From: Sphingobacterium tabacisoli
GTDB taxonomy: Bacteria > Bacteroidota > Bacteroidia > Sphingobacteriales > Sphingobacteriaceae
Direction: 5' to 3'
DNA length: 64,000 bases
Assembly (NCBI RefSeq): GCF_017908035.1
Contig: NZ_JAEQMU010000001.1
Span: 1,488,001 to 1,552,000 of the forward strand
Below are positions 9,036 through 18,165 of this stretch, in pieces. Positions within the stretch are counted from its first letter, which is position 1. Each line of letters opens with the position of its first letter. Under the pieces are notes generated by a model. The model searched no databases. It was not told where the DNA came from and was given only the letters and a program-made list of their open reading frames with translations. The position numbers were made by a program, and so were the translations under genes.

Positions 9036-9653
9036 TTACAATATAGATTGAGATCTTAATTCGTCGTAAGTAAGAAAAGTATTTTGTTTTGGAGGAGGTA
9101 TTCCTTTCAAAACAGCTCTTCTAATATCTTCAATACCTAATTCCCAAGATATTGGAATTGCAAACAATTTACCATCCTTAATCCATATTTGACCATAACT
9201 CCTATCATAGTAGAATAATTGATTGATGGTGGTGTCCTGAGCGTTCCCATAAACTAGCGGGATTGACCAATCTCTTTTGTTTGCAAAAGGTAGTGCCTTA
9301 TGATTGTAATCATAAAGATGAATCGCTAAGACTTGGACTTTATCCCCAAACTCATATTGCCACTTATTCCATTTGTCAAGTGATGCAACACATGGAGAAC
9401 AATATGTGGCCCAGAAATCTAAAACTAGAAATTTCTCTTTAAAATCATTCAACACAATTTTTTTAGGCACACCTCTTTCATTATAACTTGTCAAGGTCTG
9501 ATTCCAAAACGCTGAAGGTAATTCTTGTCCCAACAAAACACCTCCTTTCGGTACCCTTAAAACAAGGGATTGCTCCTTATCAACCTGCGCTAGCAGAATG
9601 ACAATCTGTAAATTAAAAAGAAGCAATAAAGCTAAATATCTTACTATTATCAT
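9036..9653 (-). CDS. Secreted TlpA-like thioredoxin of the second SusCD locus
   Basis: This 205-residue protein has a signal peptide (about 1-22) and a thioredoxin-like domain with W81-ATY-C85-SP-C88, the usual WCxPC-type active site, preceded by KFLVLDF. Its gene is 37 bp after susD and is the last of the second sigma-FecR-SusC-SusD-thioredoxin set. It is half the length of the locus 1 counterpart and has a canonical CSPC motif, so the two are only distantly related. The probable role is periplasmic or envelope thiol-disulfide exchange linked to whatever the SusCD pair imports. Confidence 0.82.
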   Translation of the reverse strand: MIIVRYLALLLLFNLQIVILLAQVDKEQSLVLRVPKGGVLLGQELPSAFWNQTLTSYNERGVPKKIVLNDFKEKFLVLDFWATYCSPCVASLDKWNKWQYEFGDKVQVLAIHLYDYNHKALPFANKRDWSIPLVYGNAQDTTINQLFYYDRSYGQIWIKDGKLFAIPISWELGIEDIRRAVLKGIPPPKQNTFLTYDELRSQSIL

Positions 9654-9690
9654 ATTTTTTTTGTTTAGTTTGCGTCAAACGTATTATTCA

Positions 9691-11109
9691 TTATCTCGGA
9701 TTTTGAGGATAGCCACCCACAGTGATTGCTTCTTCCGGGAAAGGCCAGACATAGCGGAGACTATTCGGCTGTAGCTCAACCCCTCTACCAGCGATATTCC
9801 GTTTAAGCATCGTTGCTGTCTTTGGATTCTTATTTAAACGTCGTAAGTCTTCCCAACGAATTCCGCGCAATAGTAGTTGCTTTTTACGTTCCTTTAAGAT
9901 CCGACTTAAAAGCTCGTCTTCATTTTGAATTGTCAGATTTACAAATGCATCTTTTCTATATCTATTTCTTAACAGCAGATTCAGATCTGCAAGGGCCTCA
10001 GTCAGGTTTCCTAACCTCACATTACTTTCGGCCCGCGTTAAATACACTTCATCCAAAGCTAGACCAGTAAATAACAATGAACTACCGTAATAACTTCCAC
10101 GATAACGTATATTGCTATTGTTATCCTGTTCAAAAAATAAAGTTTTTCTCAAATCAGCATCATCATAGCTTCGATAGATATCGACGGGTATGGCTAGATA
10201 CTCGCCTGTATAAGCTAATGCATCATATGCCGTCATCACAAATATCACCTCAGTATTCTCTGTTCCATAAATGGGAAAAGGATAAGTATGAACAGTTCGA
10301 TTATTATAATCCAACAATTCACGGCCTACATTCATGCAATTTGTCGCATGTTCAGCCGCTGCGTCATAGTCTTCTAGCTGTAAATATACCCGAGCCAACA
10401 ACGCCCATACGGCTTGCTTTGTCGGCCTAAATTTGACTACAGTCCTATCCGGCAATAAGCTGACGGCTTCCTTTAGATCTTTGATCAAGAATTGATAACA
10501 GTCTTCGACTGATGCGCGTGGTACTCTTGCCGTTGGATCAGATTCCAACCGTAATGGCATCCCCAAGTCACTACTAGCTGTAACAGTATTGTAAACAGGA
10601 GCATAGAGCTGTAGAAGGCAATAGTAATTCCAAGCACGGTGGAAAAGAGCAGTACCCTTTGTATCATTCCACTGTTCCTCTTCTGCCACATTAGGTTTTA
10701 TATTGCCCAACCCTTCCAATACCAGATTAGCCAGCAAGACACGCTGGTAGCCCATATCAAAATCAGTTGGAATGACGATTCCCCCTTCGCCGCCCTGGTA
10801 TACACGTTCATTCCAACCATAGGCATTCTTCTGATAATCAAAAGTCAGGCCCACAGGGAACGTACCGTATACAGCAGGCGGTATTTCATATTCATCTGCA
10901 CCGATAATCCCAAGTGTATGCGAGCTCCGATTATTCACCGGATTGATATAACCGGTAGCATTATCCAGTATAGCCCTAAAATCCGCTATCGTAGTAGGCA
11001 CTTTCTGTTGCTGATTGGGTTTTAACTCCAAAAAATTCTTACCGCAACCCTGCATTAACAATATTACTATTGTTACCAATAGCCATTGCCTTTTATACTG
11101 TTGTTTCAT
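9691..11109 (-). CDS. SusD/RagB family outer-membrane nutrient-binding lipoprotein
   Basis: This 472-residue protein has a lipoprotein signal (LVTIVILLMQGC, Cys22) followed by FLELKPNQQQKVPTT. TPR-like helices follow (TALFHRAWNYYCLLQLYAPVY; AVWALLARVYLQLEDYDAAA). The SusD C-terminal signature is present: DEVYLTRAESNVRLGN, KERKKQLLLRGIRWEDLRRLN. It is 11 bp downstream of its susC partner. Family knowledge places it on the cell surface as the ligand-capturing lid. The ligand is not identifiable. Confidence 0.93.
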   Translation of the reverse strand: MKQQYKRQWLLVTIVILLMQGCGKNFLELKPNQQQKVPTTIADFRAILDNATGYINPVNNRSSHTLGIIGADEYEIPPAVYGTFPVGLTFDYQKNAYGWNERVYQGGEGGIVIPTDFDMGYQRVLLANLVLEGLGNIKPNVAEEEQWNDTKGTALFHRAWNYYCLLQLYAPVYNTVTASSDLGMPLRLESDPTARVPRASVEDCYQFLIKDLKEAVSLLPDRTVVKFRPTKQAVWALLARVYLQLEDYDAAAEHATNCMNVGRELLDYNNRTVHTYPFPIYGTENTEVIFVMTAYDALAYTGEYLAIPVDIYRSYDDADLRKTLFFEQDNNSNIRYRGSYYGSSLLFTGLALDEVYLTRAESNVRLGNLTEALADLNLLLRNRYRKDAFVNLTIQNEDELLSRILKERKKQLLLRGIRWEDLRRLNKNPKTATMLKRNIAGRGVELQPNSLRYVWPFPEEAITVGGYPQNPR

Positions 11110-11120
11110 CTTTGTTCAAA

Positions 11121-14100
11121 TTAAAAGTTCAAATTTATTCCCACATTGATTACACGGGGCGGCGGATAAGAAGCCATCGGATAATCAGGATCTATTCCTT
11201 CTTTATTGGCGCGCCAGAGAATCCCCACATTTTTGATGCCTGCAAAGATTTTTAAGTCCATATTGCGTTTTGCTGTACTATGCCATCTGAGTGGTAGCAG
11301 GTAACTAGCCTGAATATCCTGCATCCGAATAGAAGCACCATTGATGACCAGAGCTTCAGAGTCCCGGTATAGTGTCCATCCAGTGCTTGAAGATGTTGTC
11401 TTAGACCAGGCCGGCACATCCGTAAAAAGCTCATCTCCGGGCTGCGTCCAACGTTTAAAATAATCCATATGATAATATGGTGTTGATGCATACTCTTGGC
11501 CCGACCCCATAGACGATCTTCGGAATACAAACCCAGATTTGAACGACAACAATGTACTCAATTGCCAGCCTTTCCACGACCAGGTATTACGTAGTGAGCC
11601 GAATAGTTTAGGCACTGTGGAGCCAGCCTCTATCAAATCATCAAACGTCAATTGATTTACATAGGCAATATAGTCAGTGGTCTCCTTTCCGTCGATGTAC
11701 ACAATAGGATAGCCCGTTTTACTGCTCAGACCATTCCACCGATAGGCATAAATATTATCAAACGACTTTCCCTCCATCGGAGGCGGGTTATTAATATATT
11801 CCGTAATATTCGTAATCGGAATATTTTTAAAATTTGTTATTTTATTGGCTGTATAATTCAGCAATAGATCCGTATTCCAATTAAACACACCTTTGAAATT
11901 CTTACTGGAAAGCTGTACATCAATCCCTTCAGTTTCCATACCTGCATAATTCAATTTGAAAATCCCAGTCACACCTGTTGAAGGGTCAAGTATGCGGTTG
12001 CCAAGCAGATCCTTGGCTTTTTTTCGATACAAATCGAGCGAGAGCATTATCCTGTCAGCTATAAAACCTGCGTCCACACCTAGATTGAAGGTATTCACCT
12101 GTTCCCATTTGAGCGCAGGATTACCCGGATGATTTAAGTTAGCAGCAGTTAACCCTGTTATAGGATCTACCGTATAAGAAATAGTTGGATAATGGCTCTG
12201 CGACTTATCGATATTACCAGCACAGCCATAAGTAGCACGCAACCGCAATTGGTTCATTACCTCATTTTTAAAAAACTGCTCATTGCCAATATTCCAACTG
12301 AGCCCTGTAGACCATAGCACGGTACCCCGCTGATTTGATTTGACTCCGAGCAGATTACTCCCATCCCATCGTATACTTCCACTCCATAGGTAACGATTGT
12401 CATATCCATAGCTTGCATTGCCATAGTAAGAAAGATTACGGCCATTGTTTTTACTTGGTGACAGCGTTTTAGAAGGAATACGACTGCTTCCGGTTGGGCG
12501 GGTAGGATTTAAGGTTTTATAATCGACCATAAAGTCTGCGCTCCAGGTTTCGGGATTAAAATTATACAGTGTCAGCCCCGGTATTGTCTGAAAGACCGTC
12601 TGTCTTATTTCTGTCCCTGCCAGAGCGGAAAGCACATGAAGGCTTGCCATAGTACGGTTAAAATTAAACTGCAATCTTCCCGAGTGCGTCTGATGCTCAC
12701 GGGGCTGTTCATACTCCATGATCCCACCATAAGGTATCACTCTTGTACCATTACTCTGTGTAAACCTGTTCACCAGGTTGCGAGCAAAGTAAGAATCTTT
12801 ATCATGATAAGTCTGCTCCTTGCCTGTACCTTGCGTATACTGATAAAATGCCTGTAACTGGATTCCCAATGGAAGATTATAATTAATCCCTGTATTGATG
12901 CGCCATTCCATTTCACGGTTTTGGTTATCGGTTAAATTGACCTCCTGAATAGGGCGATATAACCAGTCCAACAGACCAATCTGCGGCGCTTGCTGCTGAT
13001 AGCGCAAGCGATACGTTTTGGTCAGGTAGCTTGGATTGCCCTCCATATCCACTAAAGGCAGATAAATATCCGTATTGAGCGCACTACTGTAGCCAAGCCC
13101 ATTCGCTGCGGCATACTGCGAGGTGTACCAAAGCCCCCCATTGAATTCCAGATTATCGCCTATTTTAAAAGCATTCTGAAAGCTCAAGTTTATCCGTCTG
13201 TCCTCGTTTCCGATGATATTTGCACGGCTTTTATCATAGCCCGTGTTAAATGAATAGCGATGCTTACCTGTTCCGCCACTAATCCCTATACTGTATTGAC
13301 CTGTATACTGCGTTCTATAAAGGTATTTGAGCGACTGTTCACGAAGATCTGTGGAAGCAAATAAGGCTTCTTGATCGGTAAACTCTTGGTCTGTTACCTT
13401 CCCATCCCTTTTGGCGATTAGCAACTCCACATAGGCTGGAATACGGGTTTGGTTTTGTTCAAGATAAGTACCCCTTTCAAACAATTCTTTTTGAATAGCC
13501 ATTACCGTAGCAGCGGGCAGGTATTTTTGATTATAAAAAAGATCAGGTTTATTTCCAAAAGTATGATTTGTGTTAAAATTAATGGCAGTTGGTTTATTGT
13601 ATTTCCCTTGCTTTGTATTGATCACAATCACACCATTACCCGCCTTTGCTCCCCAAATGGAAGCCGCCGCTGCATCTTTTAGCACTGTGACACTTTCAAT
13701 ATCGTTCGGATTGATTGTACTGATATCTCCATCATAAGGAAAATTATCAAGCACGATCAATGGCGAGCTATCCGAATCGATGCTATTCAGTCCACGTACA
13801 CGAATTTCGGGACGGCCGTTCACATTCTCCCCCTCTAGATTACGCCGGTCAAACAGCATGCTACCAGCTACCCCTTCAAGCCTATCGAGAATATTCGTAC
13901 CGTTGGTCCTGTTGAGCAGTTCATTATCAATATGTGAAAAAGCTCCCGTGGCCCGCTCTTTAGGAATGGCATAGTACCCCGTATTCACCATCACCTCCTC
14001 TACTTCCGCAGAGAACGGTTTTAGCACAATAATGCCCATATCTACTCTGGCTGTAAGCTTTTGTGCCATATAGCCTAGATAGCCTAACTCCAACTTGGCG

Positions 14101-14672
14101 CCGACCTGATCCTTTGGCAGCTCGAAATAACCCTCCTCATCCGTCTTGGTCTGCACTGCTGTACGTTTTCCCTCTGCATCTAGTACATAGATCGATGCAC
14201 CGACCAGCGGTTCTCCTTTTTCATTCGTGACACGGGCACGGATAGGTTGCTGTTGTGGCATATTATTTTCCGTCATAGCTGGCTTTTCTACGCGACCACT
14301 TTTCTTCCGTATGATAACAGCATTCTGGTCCAGGGCATACTCCAACTCCTTCTGTCCCTTAAATATTTCTCGGAGTGCGACCTGGACAGGTACATTGACT
14401 AACTCAATATTTACGGGATCGGCTTCTTTTTTTACTTCAGCCGCACTATACAACAGGTCGTATCCAGATTGCTGCTTAAACGTCTTAAGTACAGACGTTA
14501 AATCTAGGTTTTTCCCTCGAATCGTTATATGCTGCGCATAACTGTTATCAGCATGGAGTTGTAACACAACAAGGAAAAGAATTGAAATGACTAGCTGTAT
14601 GCGCATGATGTTCCATCTTAAACGGCGGTATATAGCGTGCAAATTGCACCTATAACCATGATTATTATCCAT
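11121..14672 (-). CDS. SusC/RagA family TonB-dependent transporter with STN domain
   Basis: This 1183-residue protein has a hydrophobic signal at about residues 23-45, so MRIQLVIS at residue 23 is a possible true start. An STN domain follows (about 50-120, LTSVLKTFKQQSGYDLLYSA), then a carboxypeptidase-regulatory-like domain (about 145-225). The plug (about 235-360) contains PEIRVRGLNSI, PLIVLDNFPY and NPNDIESVTVLKDAAAASIWGAKAGNG. The barrel ends VGINLNF. It shares the IPKERATGAFSHIDNELLNR plug entry with the locus 1 SusC, so the two are paralogues. The STN domain plus adjacent FecR and sigma genes indicate cell-surface signalling. Confidence 0.93.
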   Translation of the reverse strand: MDNNHGYRCNLHAIYRRLRWNIMRIQLVISILFLVVLQLHADNSYAQHITIRGKNLDLTSVLKTFKQQSGYDLLYSAAEVKKEADPVNIELVNVPVQVALREIFKGQKELEYALDQNAVIIRKKSGRVEKPAMTENNMPQQQPIRARVTNEKGEPLVGASIYVLDAEGKRTAVQTKTDEEGYFELPKDQVGAKLELGYLGYMAQKLTARVDMGIIVLKPFSAEVEEVMVNTGYYAIPKERATGAFSHIDNELLNRTNGTNILDRLEGVAGSMLFDRRNLEGENVNGRPEIRVRGLNSIDSDSSPLIVLDNFPYDGDISTINPNDIESVTVLKDAAAASIWGAKAGNGVIVINTKQGKYNKPTAINFNTNHTFGNKPDLFYNQKYLPAATVMAIQKELFERGTYLEQNQTRIPAYVELLIAKRDGKVTDQEFTDQEALFASTDLREQSLKYLYRTQYTGQYSIGISGGTGKHRYSFNTGYDKSRANIIGNEDRRINLSFQNAFKIGDNLEFNGGLWYTSQYAAANGLGYSSALNTDIYLPLVDMEGNPSYLTKTYRLRYQQQAPQIGLLDWLYRPIQEVNLTDNQNREMEWRINTGINYNLPLGIQLQAFYQYTQGTGKEQTYHDKDSYFARNLVNRFTQSNGTRVIPYGGIMEYEQPREHQTHSGRLQFNFNRTMASLHVLSALAGTEIRQTVFQTIPGLTLYNFNPETWSADFMVDYKTLNPTRPTGSSRIPSKTLSPSKNNGRNLSYYGNASYGYDNRYLWSGSIRWDGSNLLGVKSNQRGTVLWSTGLSWNIGNEQFFKNEVMNQLRLRATYGCAGNIDKSQSHYPTISYTVDPITGLTAANLNHPGNPALKWEQVNTFNLGVDAGFIADRIMLSLDLYRKKAKDLLGNRILDPSTGVTGIFKLNYAGMETEGIDVQLSSKNFKGVFNWNTDLLLNYTANKITNFKNIPITNITEYINNPPPMEGKSFDNIYAYRWNGLSSKTGYPIVYIDGKETTDYIAYVNQLTFDDLIEAGSTVPKLFGSLRNTWSWKGWQLSTLLSFKSGFVFRRSSMGSGQEYASTPYYHMDYFKRWTQPGDELFTDVPAWSKTTSSSTGWTLYRDSEALVINGASIRMQDIQASYLLPLRWHSTAKRNMDLKIFAGIKNVGILWRANKEGIDPDYPMASYPPPRVINVGINLNF

Positions 14673-14724
14673 ATATTTGTTTGGTTAGGTAAAAAATGTA
14701 ATACTTCAGAACTATTATTGATCA

Positions 14725-14777
14725 CCTGACACGAGCCGGCGGTGTTAGCGCACCACCGGTTTCTCGTTTTGGTCAGG
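14725..14777 (-). promoter_or_regulatory. Extended hairpin between fecR and susC (locus 2)
   Basis: Nested arms surround the loop TTAGCG: CCTGAC (14725-14730) with GTCAGG (14772-14777), CGAG (14732-14735) with CTCG (14763-14766), and CCGGcGGTG (14736-14744) with CACCaCCGG (14751-14759). It fills the 120-bp gap between the fecR stop and the susC start. The inner arm GCCGGCGGTG is also used at 6572-6581 in locus 1. It is a probable attenuator, terminator or mRNA leader structure. Confidence 0.5.
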
Positions 14778-14792
14778 CAAACACACACAAAA

Positions 14793-15965
14793 CTATCTTC
14801 TGCTCATCCTGACCCTCCTTCCTTCTATTGATATGTTCACTTTATTTGTCAATTCGATCTTCCTTAAAACGTCCTTGATATCGTCGTACCGGGATATGGA
14901 ACCGCTGAATGCAATGCCCGAGAGGTCGTCTACATAAAGGGCTTCTATGTCATACCATCTTTCGATCTGTCGCATCATGGCCGGTATACTGGTCTCATCA
15001 AATACAAATTTGCCGTTCTTCCACGCTATGGCCTCGTTGGCGTCGACCTGGGATACACTTACCCCAGATGCGCCCGTGGATGTCCCCTGCTCTCCGGGAC
15101 TCAATACAACGGATTGATTTGACAGCGCGTTTTTTCCCATGCTGGACAACTGTACTTTACCCTTTAATAAGGTCGTAGTTACTGTCTGCTCATCTGGATA
15201 AGCATGCGTATTGAAAACTGTACCCAGCACCTTGACCTCCTGCTTATTGGTGGCTACGACAAAGGGGTGCTGAATATCATGAGTGACCTCAAAGTAGGCT
15301 TCACCACTAAGTTGTACCTTACGCTCGCCAGGTGCAAACTGCTTGGGATAAGTCAGGGTTGTCATTGCATTGAGATAGACCTTGGTCCCGTCGGAGAGGG
15401 TAACCTGATATTGTCCACCTTTTGGTGTGGATAAGGTTAATAAGGGAGACTGGATATCTGTCACCTTGCTTCCATCGCTGTAAGTGAGTTCGTCACCAAT
15501 GACAATCCCCTCTTTAGTACCATCGAGTGTAAAGGTTGCTCCGTCGGCAAAGGTTAATGTGGCTTTATTGGATCCGGGAACAATTAATTCTGACGGATTC
15601 TCCGCTAAGCTGTCAGCTGGTATTGGGTCTGCCTTTTGTAAGTAGGTGTAAAGTCCAATAGCCATAAAACAAAAGATTAGGATTGCCGCGGCGTACCTGA
15701 TCCAAGACAGACGCGGCACCTTACTACCTGGCAGTGTATGATCGGCTATAGCAAGCCATCGATCGGATGCGATACGCTCTGCCTGGAGTCGGGCCGAATC
15801 GGTACTGATGTCGACCATATCATCCAGATAATCGCGGATGAGTTGCTCCAAGTTAGTATCCTGTCCCTCTAAACCGAAGTAGTCGTATAAAGCTTGTATC
15901 TCGTCGGTATTGGCCTGACCAGTTAGATATTTACTAAATAACTGCTGTATTTCTTTCTTTTCCAT
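14793..15965 (-). CDS. FecR family anti-sigma factor
   Basis: This 390-residue protein has a cytoplasmic N-terminus (QLFSKYLTGQANTDEIQALYDYF), a membrane span at about 89-109, and a periplasmic FecR domain (about 175-275: GQYQVTLSDGTKVYLNAMTTLTYPKQF; VQLSGEAYFEVTH). A DUF4974-type C-terminus follows (about 315-388: FDETSIPAMMRQIERWYDIEALY). It lies between its ECF sigma gene (89 bp upstream) and susC. The expected role is to hold the sigma factor and release it when the STN domain of SusC signals. Confidence 0.92.
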   Translation of the reverse strand: MEKKEIQQLFSKYLTGQANTDEIQALYDYFGLEGQDTNLEQLIRDYLDDMVDISTDSARLQAERIASDRWLAIADHTLPGSKVPRLSWIRYAAAILIFCFMAIGLYTYLQKADPIPADSLAENPSELIVPGSNKATLTFADGATFTLDGTKEGIVIGDELTYSDGSKVTDIQSPLLTLSTPKGGQYQVTLSDGTKVYLNAMTTLTYPKQFAPGERKVQLSGEAYFEVTHDIQHPFVVATNKQEVKVLGTVFNTHAYPDEQTVTTTLLKGKVQLSSMGKNALSNQSVVLSPGEQGTSTGASGVSVSQVDANEAIAWKNGKFVFDETSIPAMMRQIERWYDIEALYVDDLSGIAFSGSISRYDDIKDVLRKIELTNKVNISIEGRRVRMSRR

Positions 15966-16054
15966 TGTATTGTACCTGTGGTTAGTTCCAGGGGTTTATT
16001 ACAATACGTCTGTGTGATTAAAAGTAATAGGGTGAATTGTTATTTTTTTTCAAA

Positions 16055-16630
16055 TTATCGAATGAGTTCCTCGACCACCACGCTACAGAGCATAAGATAG
16101 CCGATCGGCAATAGGTGCTCACGCATCTTCTTTCCGGCTTCCTGGATAAGCCGATTGACCGCCGGTTTGGAAATACCTAGCCTCTGCTGTATCTCTTTGT
16201 AGGATAATCCGTCGATCTTATAAAGCGTATACACTTCGCGCTGGCGTGGCGGTAATTTGGCGAGTGCAGCATCCACTGCCGCGCGCATGTCTTTCTGATC
16301 CATAAAACGGGAAACGCTGTCGTGTCCCTCGGTCAGATCGGCACGGGACTGTAGATAGACCTGTTGATGCAAGGCGCTACGGAATCTGTCTTTTGCCATA
16401 TTGGTCGCTATGGTATGCAGATAACCACCGAATGATTTCTCGGGATTAATGTCGGCACGGAGCTCCCATACTTTGATAAAGAGATCCTGAAGGATATCAC
16501 CAGCGAGCTCACTATCGCGAAGCAGAGTGATGAGTTTTGAAGTAAGCTTTGCCGCATAACTACGGTAGAGCTCTTCAAAAGCTTCATGATCACCGGTCTG
16601 TAATCGAAGTAATAAATCTCTTTCATCCAT
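16055..16630 (-). CDS. ECF RNA polymerase sigma factor (sigma-70 family) of SusCD locus 2
   Basis: This 191-residue protein has region 2 at about 10-75 (AFEELYRSYAAKLTSKLITLL ... ILQDLFIKVWELR) and region 4 at about 120-175 (LPPRQREVYTLYKIDGLSYKEIQQRLGISKPAVNRLIQEA), with a hydrophobic C-terminal tail. It is closer to the broken sigma at 8671-8843 than to the intact locus 1 sigma. It is the first gene of its minus-strand set, with a promoter at 16668-16675. Confidence 0.93.
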   Translation of the reverse strand: MDERDLLLRLQTGDHEAFEELYRSYAAKLTSKLITLLRDSELAGDILQDLFIKVWELRADINPEKSFGGYLHTIATNMAKDRFRSALHQQVYLQSRADLTEGHDSVSRFMDQKDMRAAVDAALAKLPPRQREVYTLYKIDGLSYKEIQQRLGISKPAVNRLIQEAGKKMREHLLPIGYLMLCSVVVEELIR

Positions 16631-16667
16631 TTGGTTAGTACCCGCTTTGATTTATCGTGAGTGGCAC

Positions 16668-16675
16668 CAAAGTTA
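16668..16675 (-). promoter_or_regulatory. -7 element of the locus 2 sigma promoter
   Basis: On the minus strand TAACTTTG matches TAnnTTTG exactly and lies 38 bp upstream of the sigma start codon. No convincing TTG box is seen 19-20 bases further up. Confidence 0.45.
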
Positions 16676-16750
16676 ATGGATAGTTTGCTGAAAAGAAAAT
16701 TGTAGAATAAAAGTACTTTTAGTGCAAGCCTTCTCGCCTATCTTTCGCCT

Positions 16751-16765
16751 CATGTGGACGCGAGC
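16751..16765 (+). repeat. Copy of the CATGTGGACGCGAGC repeat
   Basis: This 15-base sequence is repeated exactly at 31589-31603. Its core GACGCGAG recurs in the hairpin at 32193-32223. Here it sits directly in front of a truncated DUF1016 gene fragment, so it marks a junction. It looks like half of a palindromic (REP-like) element. Confidence 0.55.
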
Positions 16766-17119
16766 TTGTACCATATTAGACTTTCGAATCTAGGAAGTGG
16801 ATTCAGTACCCGGACATTGAGAGATATCCGTAAATGTTATCTGACTTTTCCTATTTGGGAAGATTTGGCACACGCGTGTGCCAAATTGGAATGGTCTCAT
16901 ATTCGGACTATTACAAGGGTCACTGATACTAATGCACGAAAGTATTATCTGAAAGAATCCGCTGAACAAAACTGGGGTGTACGGCAATTGGAACGTAATA
17001 TAAATACGCTCTACTACCAACGTTTATTATCTTCAACAAATAAACAGCCTGTCGTTGATGAAATGGTTGAAAACACAAAGAATATAAAGCCGGATAACCG
17101 AGACTTTATACGTCATTAA
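16766..17119 (+). pseudogene. Fragment of a DUF1016 (YhcG-type) nuclease gene, N-terminal domain only
   Basis: The open frame starts abruptly after the GACGCGAGC repeat and reads LSNLGSGFSTRTLRDIRKCY, then LEWSHIRTITRVTDTNARKYY and LKESAEQNWGVRQLERNINT. These are the hallmark motifs of the DUF1016 N-terminal domain. It stops after IKPDNRDFIRH, with no PDDEXK catalytic domain, and lacks the first ~60 residues. The intact 354-residue DUF1016 protein at 18166-19230 is a different, distant member, so this is not a simple duplicate. The only possible start is a GTG within the repeat at 16754. Confidence 0.7.
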
Positions 17120-17265
17120 AATCAAGTTTAGCTGTTTAGATAGTAATACAGGCAGCACGATTGAACTAGCTGGGAAATGTTTATCTAAGAAAATAGCAAA
17201 AAAAGGTGGTGCGAAAAGATTAATTTTGGTTACTACAAATTCAAATAGAGGTAAAAACTGTACAC

Positions 17266-17820
17266 ATGGAGAAATTAATTACCGCACTAACGGAATTAGA
17301 AAAGCTAAAGTATGTAGAACGCGGTACCAATGTAAAGGGGAGAAAGGAAAGTACAGCAGAACATTCATGGAGCTGTATGATGATAGCAGATATCCTTATT
17401 GACTTCGTTGAGGAACCATTGGACCGGCTCAAAGTAATGGAATATTTGCTTTATCATGATATAGTTGAAGTCTATGCTGGTGATGCAAAATTTAACAATC
17501 CCGATGAGATGAAATTAAAGTATCAAAAAGAAGCATCGGCATTAGCAAAAATTAAAACATTTATTCCCAACCAAAATAGATTTGACAAAATTACTTCGGA
17601 ATATGAAGAACGTAAGACACGGGAAGCTGAATTTGCAAAAGCTGTTGACTGTTTAGATGCTTGTATTCGGAATATCAATGATGAAACCAAATCAGCGAAC
17701 GACGGTTTTACAGCGGAATTAATTAGGCAGAAATATTTGCCTCATGTATCCCAGTTTGATATTACAAAAGAATTATTTGAACATTTAATGCTTCAACTGC
17801 GAAAACTAAACAAGCTTTAA
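17266..17820 (+). CDS. HD-domain protein, YfbR/HDDC2-like
   Basis: This 184-residue cytoplasmic protein has a metal-binding HD layout: EHSW (about 32-35), LLYHDIVEVYAGD (about 61-73) and VDCLDACI (about 127-134). These fit the H...HD...D pattern of HD-domain phosphohydrolases of the YfbR/HDDC2 type, which remove phosphate from deoxynucleoside monophosphates. Substrate and role here are inferred. It stands alone between two gene fragments; the 5' flank (17120-17265) is A-rich with no obvious promoter. Confidence 0.8.
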   Translation: MEKLITALTELEKLKYVERGTNVKGRKESTAEHSWSCMMIADILIDFVEEPLDRLKVMEYLLYHDIVEVYAGDAKFNNPDEMKLKYQKEASALAKIKTFIPNQNRFDKITSEYEERKTREAEFAKAVDCLDACIRNINDETKSANDGFTAELIRQKYLPHVSQFDITKELFEHLMLQLRKLNKL

Positions 17821-17838
17821 ATAATATTTTTATATTTC

Positions 17839-18141
17839 TTATATCGATACTGTAACGTAAACTGTGTCAACGGAATAATCTGACAAGTGCTCGTCTGGTA
17901 TTTCTATTCCGCTATCTTCGATTGCAGCAATTCGTTCGGATTTACCACAGGTAGAATCACCCCATTCAAATTAGTTTCAGCCAATCGGCTATACAAAATG
18001 CCTCGCAGGGTAGAATAAGATAACCAAATAAATGCACTACGGAGGTATTCAACAGCTGGCGCCAAAATACTTGTGGTGCCCTAGCAAATGCTTCTTCTAT
18101 CAATTAGCATCCCAAAACTCGAGAGCTTTTTGTGTAAGCAT
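17839..18141 (-). pseudogene. Decayed ORF of unknown family
   Basis: On the minus strand an ATG (18141) opens MLTQKALEFWDAN and a stop. A second frame then reads LRGILYSRLAETNLNGVILP and PVVNPNELLQS. After another frame change comes IAAIEDSGIEIPDEH and LSDYSVDTVYVTVSI with a stop at 17839-17841. The pieces look like one ~100-codon gene broken by two frameshifts. I cannot assign a family. It accounts for most of the 345-bp gap between the HD-domain gene and the DUF1016 gene. Confidence 0.3.
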
Positions 18142-18165
18142 AATTTAAAGTATTGGAATAGTATA

